A DNA stretch of 64,000 bases, taken from positions 62,001-126,000 of the forward strand of contig NZ_JAAQRO010000032.1 of assembly GCF_012070565.1 (NCBI RefSeq), read 5' to 3'. The notes under the pieces were generated by a model. The model was not told the DNA's origin, did not search any database, and saw only the letters and a list, made by a program, of their open reading frames with translations. Source of the stretch: Anaerosporobacter faecicola (GTDB taxonomy: Bacteria; Bacillota; Clostridia; Lachnospirales; Lachnospiraceae). The translations under genes and the position numbers were made by a program. This document shows positions 52,913-63,348 of the stretch, piece by piece; positions within the stretch are counted from its first letter, which is position 1; the number at the start of each line of letters is the position of its first letter.

Positions 52913-52921
52913 TGTTATACT
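52913..52921 (+). promoter_or_regulatory. Extended -10 promoter of the MATE gene
   Basis: TGT followed by TATACT (52916-52921), 41 bp before the ATG. The -35 is weak (TATTAA at 17-bp spacing). Confidence 0.5.
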
Positions 52922-52961
52922 AAAAGAATGCAAAAAATTAATACGAAAGGATAAAGTAGTA

Positions 52962-54317
52962 ATGAAAGAGAAACAGTCAATATTACTGACAGAGGGAAGT
53001 ATTTGGCGAAAATTAATTTTGTTTGCGATACCAATCTTTATTGGAAATGTATTTCAACAACTATACAATACGGTGGATTCATTGATCGTTGGTAATTTTA
53101 TAGGAAATGATGCACTAGCAGCAGTTAGTTCCTCAGGAAATCTTATCTTTTTACAAGTGGGGTTTTTCAATGGAATTGCCATGGGAGCTGGAGTCGTCAT
53201 ATCAAAATATTTTGGAGCAAAAGACTTTAAGAAGCTACAAAATGCGATACATACGGATATTGCATTTGGATTGATCGCCAGCGTAATCTTAACAGTACTT
53301 GGAATCATATTCTCACCACAGATTCTGACCTGGATGGGAACACCAGAATCGGTATTACCGAATTCAATCTTGTACTTTCGGATCTATTTCATTGGTGCAA
53401 CTGCGGTTGTGATGTATAACATTGCAGTAGGAATCTTACAGGCGGTAGGGGACAGTAAACATCCTTTGTATTATCTAATCATATCGTCGATCATCAATGT
53501 TGTTTTGGATTTATTCTTTGTTGCAGTACTAAAATTAGGGGTTGGTTCTGCAGCACTTGCAACCGTCATATCACAGGCAATTAGTGCAATATTGTGCTTT
53601 TATCGATTGATTCATTATGATACGGTATATCGCGTATATCCAAAACAGATACGAATTCATAAATCCATGCTGAAACAGATTATTCAATTAGGGTTACCTT
53701 CTGGTGTACAGAATTCCATCATCGGATTTGCCAATGTAATCGTACAGTCCAATATCAATGCATTTGATGTGAATGCAGTTGCAGGTTGTGGCTCCTACAC
53801 AAAGATTGAAGGATTTGCCTTCCTGCCAATCACTTGTTTCTCTATGGCGCTTACCACATTTGTTGGTCAGAATCTAGGAGCAAGAAAGTTAGACCGAGTT
53901 AAAAAAGGAACCAAGTTTGGTATCTTATGTTCGGTGAGTTTAGCAGAGATAGTGGGACTGGTTATCTGGATTGGAGCACCAATCTTTATCCGTCTGTTTA
54001 ATGATGATCCGGAGGTAGTAGCATTTGGTGTAAAACAGGCACATACGGAAGCATTATTCTATTGCCTATTGGCATTTTCTCATTGTATTGCAGGTATTAT
54101 GAGAGGAGCAGGAAAAGCCATTGTTCCAATGATCACCATGTTGATTACTTGGTGCTTGATTCGAATCACGTATATCACCATTGCGGTTCGAGTGGTACCA
54201 AAGATTGATGTGATATTCTGGGCATATCCTTTGACGTGGACTTTAAGTTCGATTATTTTCCTGATTTATTATAAAAAAGTTGATTGGATTCATAATTTTG
54301 AACGAATGGACCGATAA
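52962..54317 (+). CDS. MATE-family multidrug efflux transporter
   Basis: 451 residues with twelve hydrophobic helices in two similar halves. It starts with the typical GSIWRKLILFAIPIFIGNVF, then QQLYNTVDSLIVGNFIGNDA. The second half contains GLPSGVQNSIIGFANVIVQS. It exports cationic drugs or metabolites in exchange for sodium or protons. AAAGGA lies about 10 bases before the ATG. It is divergent from the GntR operon and ends at a clear terminator. Confidence 0.93.
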   Translation: MKEKQSILLTEGSIWRKLILFAIPIFIGNVFQQLYNTVDSLIVGNFIGNDALAAVSSSGNLIFLQVGFFNGIAMGAGVVISKYFGAKDFKKLQNAIHTDIAFGLIASVILTVLGIIFSPQILTWMGTPESVLPNSILYFRIYFIGATAVVMYNIAVGILQAVGDSKHPLYYLIISSIINVVLDLFFVAVLKLGVGSAALATVISQAISAILCFYRLIHYDTVYRVYPKQIRIHKSMLKQIIQLGLPSGVQNSIIGFANVIVQSNINAFDVNAVAGCGSYTKIEGFAFLPITCFSMALTTFVGQNLGARKLDRVKKGTKFGILCSVSLAEIVGLVIWIGAPIFIRLFNDDPEVVAFGVKQAHTEALFYCLLAFSHCIAGIMRGAGKAIVPMITMLITWCLIRITYITIAVRVVPKIDVIFWAYPLTWTLSSIIFLIYYKKVDWIHNFERMDR

Positions 54318-54328
54318 ATTGAATAAAA

Positions 54329-54371
54329 AATCTCCAACTAGATTCATAGAACTATTTGGAGATTTTTTTTA
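54329..54371 (+). terminator. Rho-independent terminator of the MATE gene
   Basis: AAATCTCCAA (54329-54338) pairs with TTGGAGATTT (54357-54366), with an inner TAG-TTC/GAA-CTA pairing, and a T run to 54371. Confidence 0.9.
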
Positions 54372-54472
54372 TTTTACAAGGTTCATCTGAAGTAGATTAG
54401 CTTCTTACAGGATGAATACAAACTACAGTTTTGTGCATTAATAAATGAGACAGAAGAATCAATAAGTTTAAC

Positions 54473-54501
54473 TTGCTATTTTTCCTAAATCAGTATATAG
54501 T
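54473..54501 (+). promoter_or_regulatory. nrdAB promoter
   Basis: TTGCTA (54473-54478), a 17-bp spacer and TATAGT (54496-54501). It leaves a leader of about 135 nt before the GTG of nrdA. Confidence 0.75.
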
Positions 54502-54643
54502 AATAGTAATCATTATTATAAAACTAGATGATGTATAAAAGAAAGAAGTAATTTGGAGTATTTAACAAGATATAGTATTAGTATCATTGGATAAAGAAAC
54601 CAATCGAAGAATGAGAACTACTTCATATGGGAGGAAAAGAAAC

Positions 54644-56938
54644 GTGACAATATCCATTCGTAAACGGAATAATACAATAGAACCACTTTGTGTGGAAAAA
54701 ACAAAGAAAATGATTGCATTTGCTTGCGAGGGGTTGCCAGATTGTGACCCGATTGAACTGGAATTAGATGCTAGGATTCAATTTGTAGATGGGATGACTA
54801 CGAAGGAAATCCAAAAAGTATTGATTCAGACGGCAATTGAGAAAGTGATTCATCCTTCCCAAGATGCGTTTGGTAATCGTACCAATCAGACGAATATTAA
54901 TTGGCAGTATGTAGCAGCAAGATTATTTGTATTTGATCTTTATAAAGAAGCAGCGATTAGCCGTGGATACAGCCATTTTGGGTATGGGGATTTTCTGCAG
55001 CTTGTTACGCTTCTTACAAATACAAAACAGTATGGAAATTACCTTATGGAAAACTATACACAGGAACAGATTAAAGAATTGGGTGACTATATAAAACCAG
55101 AACGGGATTATCTGTTCAATTATGAAGGAGTAAAGCTTTTAGCAGACAGGTATTTAGTTCGGAGCTCAACAGGTGCTGGCTGTGAGCTACCACAAGAGCG
55201 CTTCCTGATCATTGCCATGCATCTTGCAATTCCTGAGGGAGAACAGAAGGTAAAATATGCGAAAGAATTCTACGATCTATTAAGCAAGTTACAGATGACC
55301 GTAGCAACACCTACTTTGGCAAATGCAGGGACAAGTTTTTATCAACTAAGCAGTTGCTTTATCTCAACAGTTGGAGATAATCTGTGGTCCATTTACGATG
55401 TGAATTCCAAGTTCTCCAAAGTGAGCAAGCATGGAGGGGCACTTGGTATCTATCTTGGTAAAATTCGAAGTCTTAATAGTGAGATTCGTGGGCATAAGAA
55501 TGCTTCAGGTGGTGTGATTCCATGGATTAGACTTTATAATGATACAGCGGTTGCTGTTGATCAGTTGGGTCGTCGAAAAGGTGGAGCAACGATTACATTA
55601 GATATTTGGCATGCTGATCTTTATGATTTTCTGGAATTGAAGACGAATAATGGAGATGATCGAAGAAAGGCACATGATATCTTCACGGGACTTAGTGTAC
55701 CAAACCTTTATATGGAACGTTTGGAACGTAGGGAACAGTGGTCTCTATTTGATCCTTACATGGTGAAGAAAGTAATGGGATTTTCATTGGAAGATTGTTT
55801 TGATGATGGAGAAGAGAATATATTTACCCAAAGATATCTAGCATGTGAAGCATGCGAAAACTTACCAAGAATTACAGTAACAGCACTGGACATTATGAAA
55901 CGAATTATGAAAAGTGCAGTAGAGACGGGAGTACCATTTTTCTTCTTCCGAGATACGGTAAATCAGGCAAACCCTAATAAACATACCGGAATGATCTATT
56001 CTTCTAACCTATGTCAGGAAATTGCGCAGAACATGAGTGAAACACGATTAGTGGAAGAAACAATTGAGGAAACGCCAGACGGAGAGAAACAGATTCTCTA
56101 CAAGATGCAGCCAGGAGATATGGTAACTTGCAACTTGAATTCCATTAACCTTGGAAAGATAGAAAAAGAAGATTTGGCCCATAATATACCTCTTCAGATT
56201 CGTATGCTTGATAATGTAATAACCTTAAATCAAGTACCAGAATTAGAAGCAAAGATTACATCCGATAAGTACAGAGCCATTGGATTGGGGACAAGTGGGT
56301 ACCATCATTATCTGGCAAATCACAAGATTGCTTGGGAGAGCGAAGCTCACTTGAAAGAAGCAGATGCATTGTTCGAGGAAATTGCCTACCAATCCATAAA
56401 GGCATCTATGGAATTAGCAAAGGAAAAAGGTGCGTACAAAGTGTTTGAAGGTTCTGAATGGCAGACTGGTGAATATTTTGAAAAACGTCAATATAACAGT
56501 GAACGCTGGTTGCAGTTAAAAGCTGACGTTGCGAAATACGGATTACGAAATGGTTATATCATGGCAGTGGCACCAACAGGAAGTACGTCGAATATAGCCA
56601 ATACATCAGCGGGAATCGATCCAATCTTCCGAAGATTTTTTGTAGAAGAGAAGAAGGGGAGCTTTATCACGAAGACTGCGCCAGAATTAAATGAAGAAAA
56701 TTATTGGTACTATAAAGAGGCACATACCATTGACCAACAATATTCTATTCAGGCTTGCGGAATCAGACAACGACATATTGACCAATCACAATCCATCAAT
56801 TTCTACATTACACCGGAGTACAAGGCGAAAGATATATTGAATCTATACCTAGAGGCATGGAAACAGGGATTGAAGACCATCTACTACATTAGAAATCAAT
56901 CGTTAGAGCTAGATGAATGTACAAGTTGTTCAAGTTAA
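54644..56938 (+). CDS. nrdA: Class Ia ribonucleoside-diphosphate reductase, alpha subunit
   Basis: 764 residues from a GTG at 54644, preferred because GGGAGG lies 8-9 bases upstream; the frame is open to 54587. An N-terminal ATP cone (about 1-90, starting MTISIRKRNNTIEPLCVEKT) is followed by the reductase barrel with active-site cysteines in YQLSSCFIST, NLCQEI and MVTCNLNSINL, and the two-Cys tail DECTSCSS that is re-reduced by thioredoxin or glutaredoxin. It reduces ribonucleoside diphosphates to deoxy forms with NrdB. The ATP cone implies dATP feedback control. Confidence 0.95.
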   Translation: MTISIRKRNNTIEPLCVEKTKKMIAFACEGLPDCDPIELELDARIQFVDGMTTKEIQKVLIQTAIEKVIHPSQDAFGNRTNQTNINWQYVAARLFVFDLYKEAAISRGYSHFGYGDFLQLVTLLTNTKQYGNYLMENYTQEQIKELGDYIKPERDYLFNYEGVKLLADRYLVRSSTGAGCELPQERFLIIAMHLAIPEGEQKVKYAKEFYDLLSKLQMTVATPTLANAGTSFYQLSSCFISTVGDNLWSIYDVNSKFSKVSKHGGALGIYLGKIRSLNSEIRGHKNASGGVIPWIRLYNDTAVAVDQLGRRKGGATITLDIWHADLYDFLELKTNNGDDRRKAHDIFTGLSVPNLYMERLERREQWSLFDPYMVKKVMGFSLEDCFDDGEENIFTQRYLACEACENLPRITVTALDIMKRIMKSAVETGVPFFFFRDTVNQANPNKHTGMIYSSNLCQEIAQNMSETRLVEETIEETPDGEKQILYKMQPGDMVTCNLNSINLGKIEKEDLAHNIPLQIRMLDNVITLNQVPELEAKITSDKYRAIGLGTSGYHHYLANHKIAWESEAHLKEADALFEEIAYQSIKASMELAKEKGAYKVFEGSEWQTGEYFEKRQYNSERWLQLKADVAKYGLRNGYIMAVAPTGSTSNIANTSAGIDPIFRRFFVEEKKGSFITKTAPELNEENYWYYKEAHTIDQQYSIQACGIRQRHIDQSQSINFYITPEYKAKDILNLYLEAWKQGLKTIYYIRNQSLELDECTSCSS

Positions 56939-57040
56939 TAGTTAAGCTGTAGAAAGCCCATATTTCAATTGATAAAGAAAGTTTGGTTAATGGCTTTTCA
57001 CACCTTAATAAGTTTATAAGAAATCCCAGGAGTGATTAAT

Positions 57041-58069
57041 ATGAATAAGAAAAAAATATTTAATGAGTTTGGTGCCCGTGGCACACAGAGCATGATTAAT
57101 GGTAATACAACAAACCTGAGGGAATGGAATCGAATCAAATACGATTGGTCCCGTGTTTTATATCGAAATATGTTGAATAATTTCTGGATACCGGAAGAAA
57201 TTGCATTGAATGAAGATGTGAAACAATTCCCATATCTGACAGATGGAGAAAGAAATGCATTTGATAAAATCATTTCCTTTTTGAATTTCCTTGATTCTAT
57301 ACAAAGTGAGAATTTACCCAATGTATCACGGTATATTACAGCGCCAGAGGTAACTTCACTGTTGAATATCCAGGCATTCCAAGAGGAGATTCATGCCCAG
57401 AGCTATTCCTATATTCTTGATACGGTAACCAATCCCATAACAAGAGATAAGATCTATGATATTTGGAGGGAAGATGAACATCTACTAGCTAGAAACCGTT
57501 TCATAGCAGATATCTACCAAGCATTTAATGAGGACCCATCGGAGGCGAATCTGATTCGAACAATCATTGCCAACTATATTTTAGAGGGAATATATTTTTA
57601 CTCAGGTTTTAGCTTCTTCTATACTTTGGCAAGACAAGGGAAAATGACAGCCACAAGTACTATATTTAAGTATATAAATCGTGATGAAATTACCCATTTG
57701 GTATTATTTCAGAATATTATTAAGGAATTAAAAAATGAGAAAAAAGAGGTATTCACCAAAGAATTAGAGGAAGAAATTCGCCAAATGATGAAAACAGGTG
57801 TGGAACATGAAATTGCCTGGGGACAATATGTAACGGATAATCAAATCTTAGGAATGAATAATGAATTGATCGACCGTTATATCAAATATCTATCGAATCT
57901 ACGGTTACGTGCCATAGGAATACCGGAACTTTACCCAGAGATTAAGGAACATCCAATGTCATGGATTGATTCCTTCTCCAATCTAAATAGCACGAAGACC
58001 GATTTTATAGAGGCAAAGGTAACAAACTATACGAAAGCAGCAGCTTTCGATTTTGATGATTTAGAGTAA
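57041..58069 (+). CDS. nrdB: Class Ia ribonucleoside-diphosphate reductase, beta subunit
   Basis: 342 residues from the ATG at 57041 (AGGAG 8 bases upstream). The diiron ligands and radical site are intact: Asp in NFLDSIQ, Glu-x-x-His-x-x-x-Tyr in EEIHAQSY (the Tyr being the radical), the Glu in YILEGIYF, and Glu/His in DEITHLVLF. It generates the tyrosyl radical passed to NrdA. It follows nrdA by about 100 bp. An oxygen-dependent enzyme in a presumed anaerobe suggests it serves aerotolerance or recovery, with a class III enzyme elsewhere (inference). Confidence 0.95.
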   Translation: MNKKKIFNEFGARGTQSMINGNTTNLREWNRIKYDWSRVLYRNMLNNFWIPEEIALNEDVKQFPYLTDGERNAFDKIISFLNFLDSIQSENLPNVSRYITAPEVTSLLNIQAFQEEIHAQSYSYILDTVTNPITRDKIYDIWREDEHLLARNRFIADIYQAFNEDPSEANLIRTIIANYILEGIYFYSGFSFFYTLARQGKMTATSTIFKYINRDEITHLVLFQNIIKELKNEKKEVFTKELEEEIRQMMKTGVEHEIAWGQYVTDNQILGMNNELIDRYIKYLSNLRLRAIGIPELYPEIKEHPMSWIDSFSNLNSTKTDFIEAKVTNYTKAAAFDFDDLE

Positions 58070-58227
58070 TACGGATTCGCGTGTCGAATATTGATTTACA
58101 GCAACGCTAGTTTATGATTCGTCTAGTAACCATGTTAGATTAATCATGTACAGTTTGCGTAAAGGAACGAAAGGGGGGCTGTTTCGATACACGAACCAGT
58201 CATATATAGAAAGGAAAGGTGAAGAAA

Positions 58228-59265
58228 ATGAAGAAAATCGCAGTATTTGATACAAAACCTTATGATAAAGAATGGTTTGAAAAATTAGGAGACCATTATA
58301 CGTTCAAATTCATTGAGAGTAAGTTGAATAAAGACACAGCAGGTCTAGCAAAAGGGTGCCAGGGGGTCTGTGCATTTGTTAATGACGAAATCTGTAAAGA
58401 AACAATTGAACAGTTGGAAGAACTGGGAATCCCCCTTATTGCGATGCGTTGTGCGGGATATAGTAACGTGGACTTTAAAGCTGCTTATGGGAAAATCCAT
58501 GTGGTTCGCGTACCTGTGTATTCTCCTCATGCAGTTGCAGAACATACGATGGCTTTATTATTAGCGGTGAATCGTAAGATTCATAAAGCTTATAATCGTA
58601 CACGAGATTTTAATTTTAGTTTGAATGGTTTAACCGGTATGGATTTATATGGTAAGACAATTGGAATTATTGGTACGGGTAAGATTGGGCAAACATTTAT
58701 TGAAATCTGTAAAGGATTTGGAATGCGGATATTGGCGTATGATCTGTATCCAGCCAAGAATCTGGGGTATGAATATGTAGATTTGGATACGTTATTCAGA
58801 GAAAGTGATGTAATATCCTTGCACTGTCCATTAACAGAACAGACCAAACATATTTTATCAAGAGAAGCTTTTCATAAGATGAAAAAAGGTGTTTATATTA
58901 TCAATACATCCAGAGGTACGTTGATTGAAACAGAAGCACTATTAGAAGCATTGAATAATGGCACAGTTGCTGGAGCAGGACTTGATGTGTATGAAGAGGA
59001 AGCAGAGTATTTCTTTGAAGATATGTCAGGGGTGATTATGAAAGATGATATGTTATCCCTTCTTGTATCAAAACCAAATGTATTGCTTACTTCTCATCAA
59101 GCATTTCTGACGAATGAAGCGCTGGAGAATATCGCTCGGGTTACGATACAGAACCTAGATGAATTTTTTGAAGAAAAAGCATTAACCAATGAGGTTTGTT
59201 ATCATTGTCAGACAGGAAAGATAATGGAAAATTGCCGTAAGAACGAAAAAGGACGTTGTTTCTAA
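58228..59265 (+). CDS. D-lactate dehydrogenase-like 2-hydroxyacid dehydrogenase
   Basis: 345 residues from the ATG at 58228 (AAAGGTG 6 bases upstream). The Rossmann motif is GIIGTGKIGQTF. Catalytic residues are Arg in INTSRGTLIET, Glu in GLDVYEEEAEY and His in LLTSHQAFLTNEAL, the pattern of fermentative D-lactate dehydrogenase (LdhA). The C-terminal tail is Cys-rich (CYHCQTGKIMENC), unusual for the family and possibly redox- or metal-sensitive. It reduces pyruvate to D-lactate with NADH; related 2-ketoacids are possible. Confidence 0.88.
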   Translation: MKKIAVFDTKPYDKEWFEKLGDHYTFKFIESKLNKDTAGLAKGCQGVCAFVNDEICKETIEQLEELGIPLIAMRCAGYSNVDFKAAYGKIHVVRVPVYSPHAVAEHTMALLLAVNRKIHKAYNRTRDFNFSLNGLTGMDLYGKTIGIIGTGKIGQTFIEICKGFGMRILAYDLYPAKNLGYEYVDLDTLFRESDVISLHCPLTEQTKHILSREAFHKMKKGVYIINTSRGTLIETEALLEALNNGTVAGAGLDVYEEEAEYFFEDMSGVIMKDDMLSLLVSKPNVLLTSHQAFLTNEALENIARVTIQNLDEFFEEKALTNEVCYHCQTGKIMENCRKNEKGRCF

Positions 59266-59278
59266 ATAATCTGCAAAT

Positions 59279-59317
59279 AAGGACGCTATTATATATAAAT
59301 AGCGTCCTTATTTTTTT
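59279..59317 (+). terminator. Rho-independent terminator
   Basis: AAGGACGCTATT (59279-59290) pairs perfectly with AATAGCGTCCTT (59298-59309), followed by ATTTTTTT. Confidence 0.93.
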
Positions 59318-59479
59318 GCATTTTTTTATGTAAAATAGCATTAGAAATTAGAAATCAATTTCGTAGACAATTATGAAATACTCGTGTTGCAGAACCATTA
59401 AGACCGATAATGCAAATGACTGTACAAAAAGTGTATGTCTATGAAGTTTGAGAGTGCACGTAAAAGGAGCGGAGAACAG

Positions 59480-60892
59480 ATGGAGCAAATACAGACGGAA
59501 TACTATTTGGCTGTGGATATTGGCGCTTCCAGTGGAAGACATATCTTAGGATATAGAAAAGATGGAAAACTGCAGCTAGAAGAGGTGTACCGATTCCAGA
59601 ATGGATTGGAAAATCAAGATGGTACACTGTGTTGGAATCTGCCACAGTTATTTGATGAAATTCTGACTGGGTTACGCCGATGTAAAGAGATTAATAAGAT
59701 TCCTTCGTATATGGGAGTCGATACCTGGGGCGTGGATTTTGTTCTATTGGACAAACAAGACCAGATTATTGGAAAAACCGTAGGTTATCGAGATGAACGT
59801 ACGGAAGGGATGGATCACCTTGTACAAAACAAGATTAGTAACCGAGAATTGTATGAACGAACGGGAATACAGAAACAGATCTTTAATACCATATACCAGT
59901 TAATGGCGATTAAGGAGAAGAATCCAGATTGGCTTGACCGTGCAGAGAGCATGTTAATGATTCCAGATTATTTTCACTTCTTACTAACCGGTGTTAAGAA
60001 GATGGAATATACCAATGCAACAACAACACAGTTGGTTCATGCCAGGGAAAAGGCATGGGATCAGGAGTTAATCAGTCTTTTGGGTTATCCCAAACATGTA
60101 TTCAAAGAACTATCAATGCCTGGTGAACTTGTGGGAAATCTCTTACCAAAGGTTCAAGAATATGTAGGTTTTGATTGCCAAGTCCTTTTGCCAGCAACCC
60201 ATGATACGGGGTCTGCCGTGTTAGCTGTTCCAGCTGTAACAGAGGATATCCTGTATATCAGTTCGGGAACGTGGTCTTTGATGGGAACAGAACAAAGGAA
60301 TGCAATCTGTACCGAAGAAAGCCAGAAGAACAACTTCACCAATGAGGGTGGGTATGAACATCGTTTCCGCTATCTCAAAAATATCATGGGGCTATGGATG
60401 ATACAATCCATGAAAAAAGAGATTGCACAAGACCTTTCGTTTGCACAAATCTGTGAAATGGCATCGAAAGAATCCATTGCTTCCCTAGTTGATTGTAATG
60501 ATGGAAGATTTTTGGCACCAAAGAGCATGACAGAAGCAATTCGATGCTACTGTAAAGAAACGAATCAACAAGAACCGCAAACCATTGGAGAGGTTGCATC
60601 CGTCATCTATAACAGTTTAGCAAAATGTTATGGTGATACGGTTACTGAAATCGAAGAAATGACAGGAAAACACTACTCTACCATTCACATTGTTGGAGGA
60701 GGGGCTAATGCGGAGTATCTAAATCACTTAACAGCACGACATACGAAGAGAGTGGTATTAGCAGGACCAATAGAGGCGACTGCCATTGGCAATATTCTGG
60801 CACAGATGTTACATACCAGGGAATTCTCTTCCATTTTAGAAGCAAGAACTTGTGTCAAAGAATCATTTGCTATTAAGGAGTATGACGCTTAA
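59480..60892 (+). CDS. rhaB: Rhamnulokinase
   Basis: 470 residues from the ATG at 59480 (AAAGGAG upstream). FGGY kinase motifs: AVDIGASSGRHILGY (phosphate 1), MGVDTWGVDFVLLD, ATHDTGSAV, YISSGTWSLMG and the C-terminal IHIVGGGANAEYLN. GASSGR and DTWGVDF are typical of RhaB rather than xylulo- or fuculokinase. It phosphorylates L-rhamnulose at C1. It is the first gene of a rhamnose operon with rhaA, rhaD and a lactaldehyde reductase. No regulator or transporter is in the window. Confidence 0.92.
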   Translation: MEQIQTEYYLAVDIGASSGRHILGYRKDGKLQLEEVYRFQNGLENQDGTLCWNLPQLFDEILTGLRRCKEINKIPSYMGVDTWGVDFVLLDKQDQIIGKTVGYRDERTEGMDHLVQNKISNRELYERTGIQKQIFNTIYQLMAIKEKNPDWLDRAESMLMIPDYFHFLLTGVKKMEYTNATTTQLVHAREKAWDQELISLLGYPKHVFKELSMPGELVGNLLPKVQEYVGFDCQVLLPATHDTGSAVLAVPAVTEDILYISSGTWSLMGTEQRNAICTEESQKNNFTNEGGYEHRFRYLKNIMGLWMIQSMKKEIAQDLSFAQICEMASKESIASLVDCNDGRFLAPKSMTEAIRCYCKETNQQEPQTIGEVASVIYNSLAKCYGDTVTEIEEMTGKHYSTIHIVGGGANAEYLNHLTARHTKRVVLAGPIEATAIGNILAQMLHTREFSSILEARTCVKESFAIKEYDA

Positions 60893-61029
60893 ATGGACTG
60901 TCCTCTTGGAAGTATATAAAGGAAATGAATCATAAGCAGAAACATTTGCGTGTGTTTTTTGATATAGGAATGAAGTCAAAGAACTCGATAGGAAATTAAT
61001 TAAGAGGAATAATCGAAAAGGAGAACGAT

Positions 61030-62277
61030 ATGACAACAAAACAACGATATGAATCAGCAAAAGAAATCTACAAAGCTATTGGTGTGGATACCGATGCAGC
61101 ATTAAAGGCATTAAGCCAGATCCGGGTCTCTATGCATTGCTGGCAAGGAGATGATGTTTCTGGTTTTGAAGGAAATGGAGAATTATCTGGTGGAATTCAA
61201 GCTACAGGAAATTATCCTGGAAAAGCAAGAACACCAGAGGAATTAATGGCAGATATGGATAAAGCATTAAGTTTTATTCCAGGAACGCATCGAATCAACC
61301 TGCATGCCAGCTATGCAATCTTTGAAGATGGGTTTGTAGATCGAGATCAGATTGAACCAAAACATTTTAAAAAATGGGTTGAGTATGCCAAAGAGAGAGG
61401 ACTTGGAATTGACTTCAATCCAACCTTCTTCTCTCATCCAAAGGCTTCCGATGCAACTTTATCCAGTGAAAATGAAGAAATCCGCAAGTTTTGGGTTGCG
61501 CATGGGAAAGCTTGTTTGCGAATTGCAGAATATTTTGCGACAGAATTAGGAAAGCCTTGCTGTATGAACATATGGATTCCAGATGGTTACAAGGATATTC
61601 CAGCTGATCGTATGGCACCAAGAGCAAGATTGAAGAAGTCATTGGATGAAATCTTGTCAATTCCTTATGATAAGAGCAACGTTTATGTAGCAGTTGAGTC
61701 TAAAGTATTTGGTATAGGTTTAGAAAGTTATACCGTTGGTTCTCATGAATTCTATATGAATTATGCAGCAAAAAACAATCTTCTATGTCTATTGGATAAC
61801 GGTCATTATCATCCAACCGAGATGGTAGCTGATAAAATTTCAGCTATGTTGTTATTCTCAGAAAAACTAGCGCTTCATGTGACAAGAGCAGTTCGTTGGG
61901 ATAGTGATCATGTTGTACTATATGACGATGAGACAAGAGAGATTGCCAAAGAAATCATTCAAAATGGTGCAGATCGTGTAATGATTGCATTGGATTTCTT
62001 TGATGCAAGTATCAATCGAATCAGTGCTTGGGTTGTGGGTATGAGAAATATGCAGAAGGCGTTATTACAAGCGTTACTTCTACCAAGTGAAAAACTTGCT
62101 CGTTTACAGGAAGAACGAAAACTCACAGAATTAATGGTATTACAGGAAGAACTTAAATTATATCCAGTAGGTGATGTGTGGAATTATTTCTGTGAATGCA
62201 ATCATGTTCCAGAGAAAGAAGATTGGTTTGCGCAAATCACCCAATATGAAAAAGAAGTATTAAGCAAAAGAAAATAA
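61030..62277 (+). CDS. rhaA: L-rhamnose isomerase
   Basis: 415 residues, the normal RhaA size. [24 protein letters not shown] and [13 protein letters not shown] carry the metal-binding and catalytic Glu/Asp/His residues, and an early [13 protein letters not shown] is diagnostic. It converts L-rhamnose to L-rhamnulose using Mn2+. The gap from rhaB is 137 bp and the next gene follows at 24 bp. Confidence 0.96.
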   Translation: MTTKQRYESAKEIYKAIGVDTDAALKALSQIRVSMHCWQGDDVSGFEGNGELSGGIQATGNYPGKARTPEELMADMDKALSFIPGTHRINLHASYAIFEDGFVDRDQIEPKHFKKWVEYAKERGLGIDFNPTFFSHPKASDATLSSENEEIRKFWVAHGKACLRIAEYFATELGKPCCMNIWIPDGYKDIPADRMAPRARLKKSLDEILSIPYDKSNVYVAVESKVFGIGLESYTVGSHEFYMNYAAKNNLLCLLDNGHYHPTEMVADKISAMLLFSEKLALHVTRAVRWDSDHVVLYDDETREIAKEIIQNGADRVMIALDFFDASINRISAWVVGMRNMQKALLQALLLPSEKLARLQEERKLTELMVLQEELKLYPVGDVWNYFCECNHVPEKEDWFAQITQYEKEVLSKRK

Positions 62278-62301
62278 GGATATACAGAAAGGAATGGGAA
62301 C

Positions 62302-63126
62302 ATGAAAGTATTAGATGCAGAATTTGTTCAAGGTTTTATTCGTATGGCCAATGATGGCTTTTTGCAAGGTTGGCATGAAAGAAATGGAGGAAATCTTACC
62401 TATCGCATAAAACCAGAAGAAGTGGAAGCAGTTAAAGAAGAATTTACAGCAAAAGAATGGGTATCCATTGGAACGACAGTACCAACATTAGCAGGAGAAT
62501 ATTTTCTAGTAACAGGTAGTGGAAAGTATTTTCGTAATGTGATTTTAAATCCAGCTTCGAACATTGCAATAATTGAAATCGACAGTAAAGGAGAACAATA
62601 TCGTATTGTCTGGGGGTTAGTAGAGGGTGGACGTCCGACTAGTGAACTTCCTTCCCATCTTATGAATCATGAAGTGAAGAAAGCTGCATCAAATGGAAAA
62701 CATCGCGTCATTTACCATGCACATACAACCAATATTATTGCATTAACGTTTGTATTACCTTTGGAAGACCGTGTATTCACAAGAGAATTATGGGAAATGG
62801 CTACAGAATGTCCAGTTGTATTCCCAGATGGTGTTGGTGTTGTTGGTTGGATGGTTCCAGGTGGACGTGAAATCGCAGTTGCAACCAGTGAATTGATGAA
62901 GAAATACGATGTAGCAATATGGGCTCATCATGGAATGTTCTGTTCTGGGGAAGACTTTGATCTAACTTTCGGATTAATGCATACTGTTGAAAAATCAGCA
63001 GAAATCCTTGTAAAGATGCTTTCCATCAGACCGGATAAACTACAAACCATTACACCACAAAATTTTAGAGATCTTGCACATGATTTCAAGGTATCATTAC
63101 CAGAAGAATTCCTGTACGAGAAATAA
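62302..63126 (+). CDS. rhaD: Rhamnulose-1-phosphate aldolase
   Basis: 274 residues, class II aldolase. ERNGGNLTYRI, LVTGSGKYFRN and zinc ligands in YHAHTTNIIALTF and WAHHGMF fit RhaD. It splits L-rhamnulose 1-phosphate into dihydroxyacetone phosphate and L-lactaldehyde. It lies 24 bp after rhaA with AAAGGAATGGG before the ATG. The lactaldehyde produced is the substrate of the enzyme coded next. Confidence 0.95.
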   Translation: MKVLDAEFVQGFIRMANDGFLQGWHERNGGNLTYRIKPEEVEAVKEEFTAKEWVSIGTTVPTLAGEYFLVTGSGKYFRNVILNPASNIAIIEIDSKGEQYRIVWGLVEGGRPTSELPSHLMNHEVKKAASNGKHRVIYHAHTTNIIALTFVLPLEDRVFTRELWEMATECPVVFPDGVGVVGWMVPGGREIAVATSELMKKYDVAIWAHHGMFCSGEDFDLTFGLMHTVEKSAEILVKMLSIRPDKLQTITPQNFRDLAHDFKVSLPEEFLYEK

Positions 63127-63348
63127 TGTTTCGGACAATTATAGGTAGAATTTTAACTAATTTAGATATATAATAAAACTAACGTAATTATTCAGTTAAT
63201 AATTAACTATCATCGCTTATTTGATAATTAATTTGGTACATGTCGTGCTTGTTGCATGAACATGAGACAGTGGATCTACAATCTATTGGCATCATACTCA
63301 TACATAGACAGAATGATTACAGAATGAAAATAAAAGGAGAGATTACTT

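Noticed and set aside
54491-54579. NrdR-box-like sequences near the nrdA promoter
   Set aside because: Segments such as CTAGATGATGTAT and CAAGATATAGTAT resemble parts of an NrdR box, but neither is a good palindrome and their spacing does not match the usual tandem arrangement.
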